A stretch of 36,570 bases of DNA, taken from positions 1 to 36,570 of the forward strand of contig JACPXK010000044.1 in the NCBI GenBank assembly GCA_016196565.1, given 5' to 3'. This DNA is from Candidatus Omnitrophota bacterium (lineage in GTDB: Bacteria; Omnitrophota; Omnitrophia; Omnitrophales; Aquincolibacteriaceae). The notes below the pieces were generated by a model, which saw only the letters and a program-made list of their open reading frames with translations, did not search any database and was not told the origin of the DNA. Shown here piece after piece: positions 16,744 through 26,491 of the stretch. The stretch's first letter is position 1, and each line of letters opens with the position of its first letter. Both the position numbers and the translations under genes were made by a program.

Positions 16744-17750
16744 TGGCCGCCGACGAAAAGAAACCGCTGATTTCAAAGCCCGAAGCGCGAATTATGCTGC
16801 GCGTGGAAAATATCACCAAGGATTTTAAGGGACTGCGCGCCCTTGAGCATGTTTCCTTTGAAGTTCGGGAAGGGGAAATCCTGGGATTTCTCGGTCCCAA
16901 TGGTGCCGGCAAAACCACGGCCATGCGCATTATCACGGGTTTTTTCCCGCCCACTGAGGGAAAGGTTTGGATCGGAGACGAAGAGCTTTTTAAATCGCCG
17001 GAAAGATTAAAACGTCGTATCGGTTACCTTCCCGAATCCGTCAGCCTTTATCGCGACATGAAAGTTACCGAATTTTTGAACTTTGTGGCTGATGTCCGGC
17101 AAATGTCCCGTCAAGAACGCAAAGCCCATCTTGAAGAAATTCTTACCCGCTGCGGCCTTTGGGAGGTCAAACACCGTTTGATCGGCCGCCTTTCCAAAGG
17201 ATACCGGCAGCGTGTGGGTCTTGCTCAGGCCTTAGTCGGCGATCCCGGCATTTTGATTCTCGATGAACCCACGAACGGACTGGATCCCAAACAAATTATC
17301 GAAATCCGTAACATGATCAAAGAGCTTGGCCGCGACCGCACCGTGGTTTTATCCACCCATATTCTGCCGGAAGTCAGCATGGTCTGCGACCGCGTACTGA
17401 TTCTGAGTCAAGGCCGCGTGGTGGCAAGCGGCACGGCCGAGGAACTCGAAGCCGGACTTAAAGAAGGCCATCAAATTTTAATCGTGATGGGAGACCGTTA
17501 CCGCCGCGACGAAGCCATAAAACTTTTGGAAGAAATTCCCGGCATTGAAAAAGTGTCGACGCTTGAGGAAAGGGGAGATCAAATCACCCTTTGCCTGAAT
17601 GTCGCGGAAGGAAAGGATTTGCGTGCGGCCGTAAGCCGGCTTTTTGTCGAACATCAAATTCCTCTTCTGGAAATCCGCAGCGGCCGGCTCAGCCTTGAAG
17701 AAATATTCCTCAGGATTGTGGTCAAAGAAAATCCCGAAGAAGGTTTGTGA
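16743..17750 (+). CDS. ABC transporter ATP-binding protein, GldA-like
   Basis: The 335-residue ATPase subunit of an ABC-2-type system. It shows Walker A GPNGAGKTT, the signature LSKGYRQRVGLAQAL, Walker B ILILDEPTNGLDP and the switch STH. The C-terminal ~100 residues form the extra domain seen in GldA/NosF/CcmA-like ATPases. An internal ATG at 16794 beginning MLRVENI is an alternative start closer to the usual length. It overlaps tyrS by one base and the permease start by one base (TGATG). The following three genes complete a Gld-type cassette. In Bacteroidetes GldAFG is needed for gliding, but such cassettes occur widely without motility, so the substrate is unknown. Confidence 0.92.
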   Translation: MAADEKKPLISKPEARIMLRVENITKDFKGLRALEHVSFEVREGEILGFLGPNGAGKTTAMRIITGFFPPTEGKVWIGDEELFKSPERLKRRIGYLPESVSLYRDMKVTEFLNFVADVRQMSRQERKAHLEEILTRCGLWEVKHRLIGRLSKGYRQRVGLAQALVGDPGILILDEPTNGLDPKQIIEIRNMIKELGRDRTVVLSTHILPEVSMVCDRVLILSQGRVVASGTAEELEAGLKEGHQILIVMGDRYRRDEAIKLLEEIPGIEKVSTLEERGDQITLCLNVAEGKDLRAAVSRLFVEHQIPLLEIRSGRLSLEEIFLRIVVKENPEEGL

Positions 17751-18526
17751 TGAAAAATTCTTTTGCGCTTGCCAAAAAAGATTTTATGTCGGTTTTGAAT
17801 TCGCGGATCGGGGTTTTGATTTTCAGCCTTTTTTACCTCATCGCAGGAATATTTTTCTCCCTTCTTATCACAAGCTACTCCAAGCTTTCTTTAGAGGCCT
17901 CCGGCCGCGCTGCCTCTGCGGTAGAAGGACTCGGCCTCACGCGTTTTGTTTTCAGCTCGCTTTTTCTCAATCTAAGTATCGTTCTCATTTTTCTTGTCCC
18001 TTTGCTTTCCATGAGGTCTTTTTCCGAAGAGCGCAAACAGGAAACCCTCGAGCTTCTTTTTACTTATCCGTTTTCAGATTTTGAAATCGTATGGGGAAAA
18101 TTCCTCGGCCTCGTCTGGTTTTTTGAACTCCTGACCCTTCCCGTGTTTGCTTATTTGGGACTCGTGGTCGCCTTTGGCGGCAGTTTCGACTGGGGCCCGG
18201 TTTTTTGCGCCTATTTGGGATTTTGGCTGCTCGGAAATGCCTATCTTTCGCTGGGACTTTTTATTTCTTCCCTGACTGAAAATCAAGTGGCAAGTGCCAT
18301 GGCGACTTTCAGTTTGCTTATTATTTTTTGGGTGATGGAATGGGTGGCCGGAGTCAGCCAAGGGGTTTGGAGTGATTTTTTCGCCGCGCTTTCGCCGCTT
18401 CATCATTACCGCGAATTTACGCTCGGCATTCTGGATCTCAGTCATGTGGCCTATTTTTGCTTTTTCCATTTTTATTTTCTCTTTTTGACGCTTCGCTCCA
18501 TCGAAACCAGGAATTGGAAGGCTTAA
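17750..18526 (+). CDS. ABC-2-type transporter permease, GldF-like
   Basis: Membrane subunit with about six hydrophobic segments and the topology of the ABC-2 permease family: one after the first 20 residues, then a short loop, and a pair around the conserved SMRSFSEERKQETLELLFTYP stretch, which is the hallmark cytoplasmic loop of GldF/NosY-like permeases. The ATG at 17750 overlaps the ATPase gene's stop, and the next gene starts directly after this stop. It is predicted to work with the ATPase and the periplasmic GldG-like protein in the cytoplasmic membrane. Confidence 0.9.
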   Translation: MKNSFALAKKDFMSVLNSRIGVLIFSLFYLIAGIFFSLLITSYSKLSLEASGRAASAVEGLGLTRFVFSSLFLNLSIVLIFLVPLLSMRSFSEERKQETLELLFTYPFSDFEIVWGKFLGLVWFFELLTLPVFAYLGLVVAFGGSFDWGPVFCAYLGFWLLGNAYLSLGLFISSLTENQVASAMATFSLLIIFWVMEWVAGVSQGVWSDFFAALSPLHHYREFTLGILDLSHVAYFCFFHFYFLFLTLRSIETRNWKA

Positions 18527-19927
18527 GTGAAACGTTTTTTCATCCGCACACAAATCCTTTTTGTTTCCCTCATTCTTCTGCTGACATTTTTGATGATGAT
18601 GGCCATGGCGAGCCGCTTCAACCAGCGCTGGGATTTGACGCGGGAAAAAGTTTATTCACTCTCCGGCCCCACCGTGAAACTGCTGGGGGAGCTTGCCACC
18701 GGTGCTCTGGAAGTCCTGGCTTTTTATCCCCAGGAAGATCCGGCGCGTAAGGATTTCGAAATCTTCCTTAAGGAATGCGCCATTAAGCACCCGGATTTCA
18801 AATACCGTTTTTACGATCCTGACCGTGTGCCGCGGCTTGCCCGGGAACTTAAAGTGAAGGATATTTATACGGTCATCCTGCGTTTTCAAGGAAGGCAGGA
18901 AGTCATCGTCCGGCCGGATGAAGAAAATTTTTCCACGGCGCTTTTACGACTAGCTCATCCCAAGAATATTCAAATTTGTTTTGTGACCGGCCATGACGAG
19001 GCAGGATTGGCCCATGAGGATAGAAACGGCCTGCGTTTTTTCCGCGACAGCCTGGAACGGAATAATTATACCGTTCACGAAATTATTTTATCCCGCGATC
19101 AAGTGCCGGCTCCCTGTCAAGTCATTGTGGTTCCGGGACCGCATCGGGAATTCGATCAAGGAGAATGGGAAGCCCTCAAACGGGCCTTTGGAGAAGGGAA
19201 GGGGATTTTCTTTTTAATCGACCCCATGGACCCCGGTGCGGGGCTTGCTTTTAATCAGTTTATTCAAGATTTCGGCGTTACCTTGGGCTCGGATGTGATT
19301 GTGGACAAAATGAGCCGCATGGTAGGAGGCGATTTTCTTGTGCCGCTTATCAATCAATATGTTTCAGAACATCCCATTACCGCGGATTTTCAGTCCACCA
19401 CATTTTTCCCCGTAGCCCGCAGTGTTCATCCTTCCACCGAGCTGCGTCCCGGCCTTGAAGTCGTTCCGCTCGCCTTTACCAGCACGGAAAGCTGGGCCGA
19501 ATCCGATTTGAAGAGTTTGGAAACGGGCAATGCCGCCTTTGAAGTCGGCGGCGATATTCCCGGCCCGATTTGCGTGGCTGTTGCCGTAGAAGCCGTGAGC
19601 CAAAGGCCGGCGGCTCCGGCCCCCCAGCCTCTTTCCATCGGTCCCGGAGAAGTGGGGGGACGCATGGTGGTGGTAGGAGACAGCGATTTTATCACCAATG
19701 CCTATTTGGATTTATCGGGCAATGAACTTTTGGCCATGGAAATCATTCACTGGCTTTCCAAAGACACCCGTTCCGTGACTTTGGATGTGCGCGTGCCCGA
19801 ATTTAAGCCGCTCATCCTCCGCAAAAAACAACTTTTCACCTTGGTTTCTTTGGTCACTTTCGGATTCCCTCTTTTTTTCTTCACGATAGGATCTCTTTAT
19901 CTTTATGGGAGGAATAAACATTCGTGA
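18527..19927 (+). CDS. GldG-like ABC transporter auxiliary membrane protein
   Basis: A 466-residue protein with an N-terminal anchor (about 10-30), a large periplasmic region and one C-terminal membrane segment (about 440-460). The start FNQRWDLTREKVYSLSGPTVKLL is characteristic of GldG/YtrF-like proteins, followed by an IFT52/GldG-type Rossmann region (ICFVTGHDEAG, VIVVPGPHREF, IFFLIDPMDPGAG) and a late MVVVGDSDFITNAYLDLSGN segment. GTG immediately after the previous stop is the start. An alanine/proline-rich insert near 360-370 looks like a flexible linker. It probably assembles with the permease upstream and the DUF4340 protein downstream. Confidence 0.88.
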   Translation: MKRFFIRTQILFVSLILLLTFLMMMAMASRFNQRWDLTREKVYSLSGPTVKLLGELATGALEVLAFYPQEDPARKDFEIFLKECAIKHPDFKYRFYDPDRVPRLARELKVKDIYTVILRFQGRQEVIVRPDEENFSTALLRLAHPKNIQICFVTGHDEAGLAHEDRNGLRFFRDSLERNNYTVHEIILSRDQVPAPCQVIVVPGPHREFDQGEWEALKRAFGEGKGIFFLIDPMDPGAGLAFNQFIQDFGVTLGSDVIVDKMSRMVGGDFLVPLINQYVSEHPITADFQSTTFFPVARSVHPSTELRPGLEVVPLAFTSTESWAESDLKSLETGNAAFEVGGDIPGPICVAVAVEAVSQRPAAPAPQPLSIGPGEVGGRMVVVGDSDFITNAYLDLSGNELLAMEIIHWLSKDTRSVTLDVRVPEFKPLILRKKQLFTLVSLVTFGFPLFFFTIGSLYLYGRNKHS

Positions 19928-20898
19928 AGCTTTCGACGACGATAGTTTTTACGGCTCTTTTTTTAGTGGTCGGCGGATCTTATTTTTATTTGAAACCCAC
20001 TTTGGGTCCTGAAACCCCAAAGGACACACCCATTCCGCTTTCCCTTCGCGTTCTTCCTTTGGAGAAAGACGATGACGTCACTTGGCTTCAGATTCAAAAT
20101 TTTTCAAAGAAAGAAACCATAACGCTGATTAAGGACGGCGAAAATTGGAAAATGAAATTTCCCGTGCAAGGCGCCGCCGATCCCTTGATTGTCAAAGGGC
20201 TGATCTCGGCTTTGAAACTTAGCGCAAAGCAGCGTGTTCTTTTGCCGGAAAGAGGATGGGAGGAATACGGATTAGTCCAGCCTCAAATTAAGGTCGGCAT
20301 CGAAACCCTCAAAAATAAAGGGCGAAAATACCTTTCCTTTGGGAATCTCAGCCCGGTGGGAGAAAAGGTTTTTGCCCGCTGGGAGGGTGAAAAAGATTAT
20401 TTTCTTTTAAATCAGGATTTACTTCGCGCCTTTGACCGTTCGGCTTACAGTCTTCGCTGGAAGCAAATCTTCCGCATTTTACCGGAAAAAATTACAAAGA
20501 TTTTTGTCAGGACGAAAAAAACCGAATACGAAATGGTGCGCCGTGACGGCACTTGGTTTTGGCTTCAACCAGTCGACATCGCGGGAGACAAGGTCCGCAG
20601 GGAATTTCTTCCGGAAATTATCCTTAGGCTCGCCCAGCTTTATATCAAAGATTTTCTTGATCAGGAAAAAGGTCCGCCGGCTAAATTCGGCGTGATTTCA
20701 ACCTCGCCGGCCGTAAGGGTTTGGGGAGAGGCTAAGGAATACGAAGCGCTTGAAATCGGCAAAGAAATTCCTGCCAAAGATGCCTTTTACGGCAGGCGTG
20801 AAGGCGAAGAAACTTATTTTTTCATGGCGCGCGGCAATGTGCAGGATTTTTTCAAACGGATTGAAGAAATCGCCGACGCCAAGCCTGAAAAGGCTTAA
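19924..20898 (+). CDS. DUF4340 domain protein of the Gld-type ABC cassette
   Basis: A 324-residue protein with an N-terminal hydrophobic anchor (about 7-25) and an otherwise periplasmic body of beta-rich repeats. KKETITLIKDGENWKMKFPV, then the ADPLIVKGLISALKLS helix and the GLVQPQIKVGIET stretch, match DUF4340, which regularly follows GldG-like genes. It starts at a GTG overlapping the preceding stop by four bases (GTGA). Two DUF4340-type repeats are suggested, one at 55-150 and one at 190-290 (YEMVRRDGTWFWLQPVD). Its role is probably structural within the complex; no enzymatic motif is seen. Confidence 0.85.
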   Translation: MKLSTTIVFTALFLVVGGSYFYLKPTLGPETPKDTPIPLSLRVLPLEKDDDVTWLQIQNFSKKETITLIKDGENWKMKFPVQGAADPLIVKGLISALKLSAKQRVLLPERGWEEYGLVQPQIKVGIETLKNKGRKYLSFGNLSPVGEKVFARWEGEKDYFLLNQDLLRAFDRSAYSLRWKQIFRILPEKITKIFVRTKKTEYEMVRRDGTWFWLQPVDIAGDKVRREFLPEIILRLAQLYIKDFLDQEKGPPAKFGVISTSPAVRVWGEAKEYEALEIGKEIPAKDAFYGRREGEETYFFMARGNVQDFFKRIEEIADAKPEKA

Positions 20899-20901
20899 TG
20901 G

Positions 20902-21594
20902 TTGATCATGCCGATTGCTGAAAAGATTTCAGCGCTTAGGGATTCGATTGAAGAAGCCGCTCGAAAAGCGGAACGAAGACCTGAGGAAATCAAGCTGGTT
21001 TTAGTCACGAAAACCGTTTCTGCCGGCAGGATTGAAGAGGCGTTCCGGGCGGGAATTTGTGATTTTGGGGAAAACCGGGTTCAGGAGCTTTTGGAAAAGA
21101 AAAAACAATTGCCCGCCGGGGTCCGTTGGCATATGATCGGCCATTTGCAAACCAATAAAGTCAAGCAGGTATTGGGAGAAGTCGTCTTAATTCATTCGCT
21201 CGACCGGCCGGAACTCGCGGCGGTGATTGAAAAGGAAGCCCGCGGGCAGGGTTTGAAAAATGTGGATTGCCTGATTCAGGTCAATTCCACGGGGGAAAAA
21301 ACCAAGGGAGGCTTTGACCCCCGAGAAGTTCCGGATTTCGTGGGATCGCTCGCTCAGGATTCCCGAATCCGGATTTGCGGTTTGATGACCATCGGGCCGC
21401 TCGCAGGGGATGAAAAGAAAATCAGGGAATCTTTTCATTCGATCAAGGAATTGCAGGAAAAATTAAAAAAAGATTTTCCCGATAAGGATTGGAGAATTCT
21501 TTCCATGGGAATGTCCGGGGATTACCCGATCGCGATTGAAGAAGGAGCTAATATGCTCAGAATCGGTTCCGCGATTTTTGGGCCGAGAGGATAA
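20902..21594 (+). CDS. PLP homeostasis protein, YggS/PROSC family
   Basis: Binds pyridoxal 5'-phosphate and maintains vitamin B6 and amino-acid balance in the cytoplasm; no enzyme reaction is established for the family. The 230-residue TIM-barrel protein shows the PLP lysine region KLVLVTKTVSAGRIEEA, then FGENRVQELLEK, WHMIGHLQTNKVK, the NSTGEKTKGGF motif, GLMTIGPL and the C-terminal SMGMSGDYPIAIEEGANMLR. TTG at 20902 has AAAAGG eight bases upstream; the ATG at 20908 is a possible alternative. It is followed by proC and a YggT gene, a very common conserved order in bacteria. Confidence 0.94.
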   Translation: MIMPIAEKISALRDSIEEAARKAERRPEEIKLVLVTKTVSAGRIEEAFRAGICDFGENRVQELLEKKKQLPAGVRWHMIGHLQTNKVKQVLGEVVLIHSLDRPELAAVIEKEARGQGLKNVDCLIQVNSTGEKTKGGFDPREVPDFVGSLAQDSRIRICGLMTIGPLAGDEKKIRESFHSIKELQEKLKKDFPDKDWRILSMGMSGDYPIAIEEGANMLRIGSAIFGPRG

Positions 21595-21599
21595 ATAAG

Positions 21600-22409
21600 A
21601 TGAAAATCAAAGAAAAAATCGGACTAATCGGCGTCGGCAATATGGGAGGCGCCATTTTAGAGGGGCTTTTCAAAAAGAATATGGCCGAGCCCTCGCAGGT
21701 TTGGGTTTATGACAAAATCGGGGAGAAGGCCGCTCAATTTTCCAAAGAGCGTAAAGCGGGGCTTGCTTCTTCCAATCAGGATTTGGTGGCCAAGACTTCG
21801 CTGGTGATTCTCGCCTTCAAACCTCAAGATCTTTTTGACGCCGCGGAAGAATTCAAATCTTCGCTTACGGCCTCTCACACTGTGATTTCGATTTTAGCGG
21901 GAACTCCCATTGCCAAAATACGGAAAGCGATCAGCGGTAATTTTAAAGTCGTGCGTGCCATGCCCAATCTCGGAGCCAAAGTGGGTGAGGCTGTGACGGC
22001 GCTTACCACCGATGACCGCGATCCTAAAACACTTACGGCTGCCGAGCAAATTTTTTCGGGATGCGGCAAAACCGTCCGCCTTGAAGAAAAACATTTTGAT
22101 CTTGTGACTGCTGTCAGCGGAAGCGGGCCGGCTTATTTTTTTCTGATGATGGAATTATTAATGAAAGAAGGAATTCAAAGCGGACTCAGTGAAGCCGATG
22201 CCCGCCTTCTCGCGGTTCAAACCGCGGTGGGGGCAGCGCTTTTGGCTCAAGGTTCTCCGTCTTCTCCGGAAGAACTTCGCAAAATGGTGACTTCCAAAGG
22301 GGGCACCACGGAGGCCGCTTTAAAAGTGCTGGATTCTAAAAATTTTCCTGAAATTTTTCATGAAGCCTTGCAGGCCGCTCTCAAGCGCGGCCGTGAGTTG
22401 AGCCAATAA
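21600..22409 (+). CDS. proC: Pyrroline-5-carboxylate reductase
   Basis: Last step of proline synthesis: reduction of 1-pyrroline-5-carboxylate using NAD(P)H. The 269-residue protein has an N-terminal Rossmann motif GLIGVGNMGGAIL (about 8-20), VRAMPNLGAKVGEA, and the C-terminal dimerisation domain with the signature VSGSGPAYFFLMMELL, then MVTSKGGTTEAAL. Length and motifs are those of a complete enzyme. It lies five bases after the YggS gene and 11 bases before the YggT gene. Confidence 0.96.
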   Translation: MKIKEKIGLIGVGNMGGAILEGLFKKNMAEPSQVWVYDKIGEKAAQFSKERKAGLASSNQDLVAKTSLVILAFKPQDLFDAAEEFKSSLTASHTVISILAGTPIAKIRKAISGNFKVVRAMPNLGAKVGEAVTALTTDDRDPKTLTAAEQIFSGCGKTVRLEEKHFDLVTAVSGSGPAYFFLMMELLMKEGIQSGLSEADARLLAVQTAVGAALLAQGSPSSPEELRKMVTSKGGTTEAALKVLDSKNFPEIFHEALQAALKRGRELSQ

Positions 22410-22420
22410 TAGGGGGTACC

Positions 22421-22723
22421 ATGTTTATTATCGGTGAATTATTTCGAGCGTTGGCGCTTTTGGTGGATGGAATTTGCACGATTCTTTACTGGCTGCTTTT
22501 TGCCAGAATCATTATTTCCTGGCTGCCCGTGGATCCTTATCACGCCGCCATACAATTTTTGATGCAGGTGACGGACCCCATCCTTGCGCCTTTTAAGAGA
22601 ATCCCGCTTCAAATCGGCATGCTGGACCTTACCCCGTTACTTGCCTTTATCACTTTGTTTTTTATCCGCAATGTTCTCGTGAGAATTCTCATGGGATTTT
22701 CCTATCAAATGGGCGCGGTTTAA
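22421..22723 (+). CDS. YggT family membrane protein
   Basis: A 100-residue protein with two long hydrophobic segments (about 8-35 and 68-95) flanking the family signature [12 protein letters not shown] and the [23 protein letters not shown] stretch. YggT proteins are linked to osmotic stress tolerance and, in some phyla, to cell division or photosystem assembly; the role here is unknown. AGGGGG at 22411-22416 is a good ribosome binding site. It sits in the classic yggS-proC-yggT order. Confidence 0.9.
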   Translation: MFIIGELFRALALLVDGICTILYWLLFARIIISWLPVDPYHAAIQFLMQVTDPILAPFKRIPLQIGMLDLTPLLAFITLFFIRNVLVRILMGFSYQMGAV

Positions 22724-22724
22724 A

Positions 22725-23573
22725 ATGCCCATGAAGCGCATTAAAAAATCCACTCCGGGCCTTTTAACTCAAACCCAAGACGCCGTAAAATTTATCCGTA
22801 AACAAACGGACCTTGTTCCGGAGGTCGCGGTCATTTTGGGAACAGGACTTGGGAATTTTGCCAAAAAAATTAAATTAGATGCAGCGGTGGATTATGCAAA
22901 AATCCCACATTTTCCGGTCTCGACGGTTGAGTCTCATGCCGGAAAATTATTGCTGGGCACCCTTGCCGGCAAAAAAGTGGCGGCCATGGAAGGACGTTTT
23001 CATTTTTATGAAGGCTACACGCCGCAGGAAGTTACTTTTCCGGTCCGTGTGCTGCGGTAACTTGGCGCAAAAATTCTGGTGGTTTCCAATGCCTCAGGCG
23101 GCCTTAATCTCGGTTACCGTAAAGGAGAAATCGTTTTGATTGAAGATCATATTAATTTTATGGGAATCAATCCTTTGATAGGCCCCAATGAGGAAAGACT
23201 CGGCCCGCGATTCCCGGATATGTGTGCGCCGTTTTCCGCGCGCCTCGTTCAATTAACGGAAGAGGCGGGCCGCGAAGTTAAAATCCCGGTCCGTCGCGGC
23301 GTTTATGTCGGTGTGGCGGGGCCGAATCTCGAAACGCGCGCGGAATACCGCATGCTGCGAGGTTTCGGCGCTGACCTTGTCGGCATGTCCACGGTGCCGG
23401 AAGTGATTGTGGGCGTTCATATGGGCATGGAAATTTTGGGAGTAAGCATTGTGACGGACGTATGCGATCCCGATCATCTGGAGCCTTGCGATATTAAGGA
23501 AATCATCAAAACGGCGAACGAAGCCGGCCCCAAGCTCGACAAATTACTCGAAGCCGCAATAAAAAAATTCTAA
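22725..23573 (+). pseudogene. Purine nucleoside phosphorylase with one in-frame stop codon
   Basis: Phosphorolysis of purine nucleosides to base and ribose 1-phosphate. The gene is whole except for TAA at 23058-23060 (codon 112); both sides are in the same frame and together give a protein of about 282 residues. Before the stop: [22 protein letters not shown] and [22 protein letters not shown]. After it: LGAKILVVSNASGGLN, DHINFMGINPLIGPNEERLG, GVYVGVAGPNLETRAEYRML and MSTVPEVIVG. These are the substrate and phosphate-binding segments of the trimeric PNP family, all intact. One base change explains the stop, so recent inactivation, sequence error or readthrough are all possible. It overlaps ileS by one base (TAATG). 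Confidence 0.9.
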
Positions 23574-26491
23574 TGACACAAGAGAAGTCCTACAAAGAAA
23601 CGCTGAATCTTCCGCAAACGGCTTTTCCCATGAAGGCCGATCTGGCGCGCCGTGAGCCGGAAATGCTGGAAGGCTGGAAAAAGGCGGATCTTTATGGCGC
23701 CATTCGCAAACGTGCCGCCGGAAAAACCAAATACATTCTTCACGACGGGCCGCCTTATGCCAACGGCCATATTCACATCGGTCATGCCTTAAATAAAATC
23801 CTGAAAGACATCATCGTCAAATACAAAACCATTCGTGGATTTGACGCCCATTACGTTCCCGGCTGGGATTGCCACGGCCTTCCGATCGAGATTCAAGCCT
23901 TGAAAGAAATGGGCAAACGAAAAGAAGAAGTGGAGCGCGTGGATTTTCGTAAGCACGCGCGCCAATACGCGGAAAAATTCGTGGCCCTTCAGCGCGAAGA
24001 ATTCAAACGGCTCGGTGTTTTTGGGGATTGGGAAAAACCGTATCTGACCATGAATTATGAATATCAGGCCTCGATCGCCGATTCGTTTTTGAAACTTTAT
24101 GAAAAAGGCTTTATCGAACAGCGCCTAAAACCCGTTCCCTGGTGCTGGGACTGCGAAACCGCCCTCGCCGATGCGGAGTTGGAATACGAAGACAAAACCG
24201 ATGAAACCGTTTATGTGAAATTTCCTGTGCTTTATGAAGATTTGCCGGTACGTCTTAACTTTTTAAAAAAACAAACTACACCTAAACCACTTTATCTTCT
24301 TATTTGGACTACAACGCCATGGACGCTTCCCGCCAATGTTGGGGTAGCGCTTCACCATGATTTGGAATATCAAATATTGGAGCTTGCCGATGAGTTTTGG
24401 ATTCTCGCAAGCGCGAGAGTGGATGATTTGAAGTCTAAGTTTGGTCTGGGAAATCCTAAAAACAATTGGCCAGTGTTAGGAAATACTCTCGAAGGTTTGA
24501 AATATCAGCACCCATTTCTTGATCGCACTGGACGTGCCATTTTGGCTGACTATGTTTCAGCGGAAGATGGAACGGGAATTGTCCATATTGCGCCAGGCCA
24601 TGGGGAAGATGACTATCAGTACGGCACATTGAAAAATAATTTACCGATTCTTTCTCCCGTCAACAAATGGGGGAAATTCACCGAAGGTTTTCCTGAGAAA
24701 ACAGAGGCCACGATTTTAAAGGAACTGGGGCTTTCAGGCCTTAAGGTTTTAAAAGAGGGAAATCAAAAAGTTATCGACATACTCAAAGAAAAAGGTACGC
24801 TTGTTCACACCGAAAAATATACCCACTCTTATCCCCATTGCTGGCGCTGCAAAAAGCCGATTATTTTCCGCGCGACACCGCAGTGGTTTTTGAAAATCGA
24901 TCATAATGATCTTCGAAGCAAAATGAAAAAGAAAATCGAAGGTGAAATCAAATTCACTCCGGATTGGGGCAAGAACCGCATCGGTTCCATGGTCGAAACC
25001 CGTCCCGATTGGTGCCTTTCACGCCAGCGCTATTGGGGCGTGCCAATCCCTATTATTGGCTGTGCGAAGTGTCCCGGGACTTATTTTGTGAAGGAATCAC
25101 GCGAAAAAATCCGTGATATTTTTGCCAAAGAAAGCGCGGATTCATGGTTCACACGCCCAGCTTCGGATTTTTTACCCGTGAGTTTCAAATGCCCGAAATG
25201 CAAGGGATCTGATTTCAAAAAAGAAGACGATATTCTTGACGTTTGGTTTGATTCGGGCGTGAGCCATCAGGCGGTCCTAAAACCGGGATTGCTTCACCCC
25301 TCCGGGGCTCGCAATGACGGTTATGATTTGTCTTACCCGGCAGATTTATATCTGGAAGGTTCCGACCAACACCGCGGCTGGTTTCAAAGTGCCCTTACCA
25401 CCGGCATGGCCCTTGATGATAGGGCCCCTTTTAAAGGAGTTCTGACGCACGGTTTTGTGGTGGATGGGGAAGGCAAAAAAATGTCCAAATCCGCCGGCAA
25501 TGTGGTGGCGCCTCAGGACGTGATGAAAGAATTCGGCGCGGATATTTTGAGACTTTGGGTTTCTTCCGTTGACTACAGCGTGGACGTGCGTCTTTCCAAA
25601 GAAATCCTGAAACAGCTTGCCGATCAATACCGCAAAATCCGTAATACCTTCCGCTACCTTTTGGCCAATCTTTACGATTTCAATCCCAAGACCGACGCCA
25701 TCGAATCCGGCAAGCTTCATCCGCTGGACAGTTGGGCGATTGCCATGACCGAGCAGGTTGTATTGGCAGTGGAAAAAAGTTATGACCGCTTTGATTTTCA
25801 TGAAATTTATCAGGCCATTCATCATTTCTGCAATCTGGATCTGAGCTCCTATTATTTCGATGTGCTCAAAGACACACTTTATACGGGCCGTAAGGATGGG
25901 CATTTGCGGCGTTCCGCCCAAACCGCGCTTTTCTCTATATTGAAAAGCCTGGTCAAAGTGCTGGCTCCCATTCTTCCTTTCACCACCGATGAAGTCTGGA
26001 AGGCCTTTCTCCTTGAAGAGGGCACCCTTTCGGTTTATGAAAGTGTTTGGGAAAGCGCGAAAGAAAATAAATCGGACTCCTTTAACGATTGGACGAGTTT
26101 GCGTGCGCTTCGGGATCAAATCACGCCTTTTCTGGAAAAAAAGCGGAATACCGGTTTGATCGGATCCAGCCTCGACGCCAAAGTTTATTTAAAAACCGAT
26201 CATCCGGACTTAAAACGGCTCATTGAAAACCATTTGAAAATGATCGGCCCGGATTACAACGACTTAGCCCGCGTGTTGATCGTTTCCCAAGTCGAGGGGA
26301 TGAAAGACGCCCGGCCGGAAACCGAAACTTTGACCTATCTTTGGAACGGAAGTGAAGTTAAAATAACGCTTTCTGTGGAAAAAGCGGATGGATTAAAATG
26401 TGTGCGCTGCTGGAACTACTCAAAGCGGGTGGGCCAGGACGCCGGCCATCCGGGCCTTTGCGGCAAATGCATTGAAGCGGTGAACGCGTGA
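23573..26491 (+). CDS. ileS: Isoleucyl-tRNA synthetase
   Basis: Charges tRNA-Ile and edits mischarged valine. The 972-residue class I enzyme has [16 protein letters not shown] (HIGH at 68-71), the CP1 editing domain with [13 protein letters not shown] and the [16 protein letters not shown] stretch, [14 protein letters not shown], a Cys-rich insertion (CPKC), [10 protein letters not shown], the KMSKS loop (636-640), and a C-terminal zinc-binding segment CVRCW...CGKC. This is the shorter bacterial form. It starts with ATG overlapping the PNP stop by one base. Codons in the CP1 region (about 24240-24850) look more AT-rich than in the rest of the gene. Confidence 0.97.
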   Translation: MTQEKSYKETLNLPQTAFPMKADLARREPEMLEGWKKADLYGAIRKRAAGKTKYILHDGPPYANGHIHIGHALNKILKDIIVKYKTIRGFDAHYVPGWDCHGLPIEIQALKEMGKRKEEVERVDFRKHARQYAEKFVALQREEFKRLGVFGDWEKPYLTMNYEYQASIADSFLKLYEKGFIEQRLKPVPWCWDCETALADAELEYEDKTDETVYVKFPVLYEDLPVRLNFLKKQTTPKPLYLLIWTTTPWTLPANVGVALHHDLEYQILELADEFWILASARVDDLKSKFGLGNPKNNWPVLGNTLEGLKYQHPFLDRTGRAILADYVSAEDGTGIVHIAPGHGEDDYQYGTLKNNLPILSPVNKWGKFTEGFPEKTEATILKELGLSGLKVLKEGNQKVIDILKEKGTLVHTEKYTHSYPHCWRCKKPIIFRATPQWFLKIDHNDLRSKMKKKIEGEIKFTPDWGKNRIGSMVETRPDWCLSRQRYWGVPIPIIGCAKCPGTYFVKESREKIRDIFAKESADSWFTRPASDFLPVSFKCPKCKGSDFKKEDDILDVWFDSGVSHQAVLKPGLLHPSGARNDGYDLSYPADLYLEGSDQHRGWFQSALTTGMALDDRAPFKGVLTHGFVVDGEGKKMSKSAGNVVAPQDVMKEFGADILRLWVSSVDYSVDVRLSKEILKQLADQYRKIRNTFRYLLANLYDFNPKTDAIESGKLHPLDSWAIAMTEQVVLAVEKSYDRFDFHEIYQAIHHFCNLDLSSYYFDVLKDTLYTGRKDGHLRRSAQTALFSILKSLVKVLAPILPFTTDEVWKAFLLEEGTLSVYESVWESAKENKSDSFNDWTSLRALRDQITPFLEKKRNTGLIGSSLDAKVYLKTDHPDLKRLIENHLKMIGPDYNDLARVLIVSQVEGMKDARPETETLTYLWNGSEVKITLSVEKADGLKCVRCWNYSKRVGQDAGHPGLCGKCIEAVNA

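Noticed and set aside
25346..26119. Minus-strand open frame of 257 codons inside ileS
   Set aside because: Antisense to conserved synthetase sequence with no recognisable motif or promoter.
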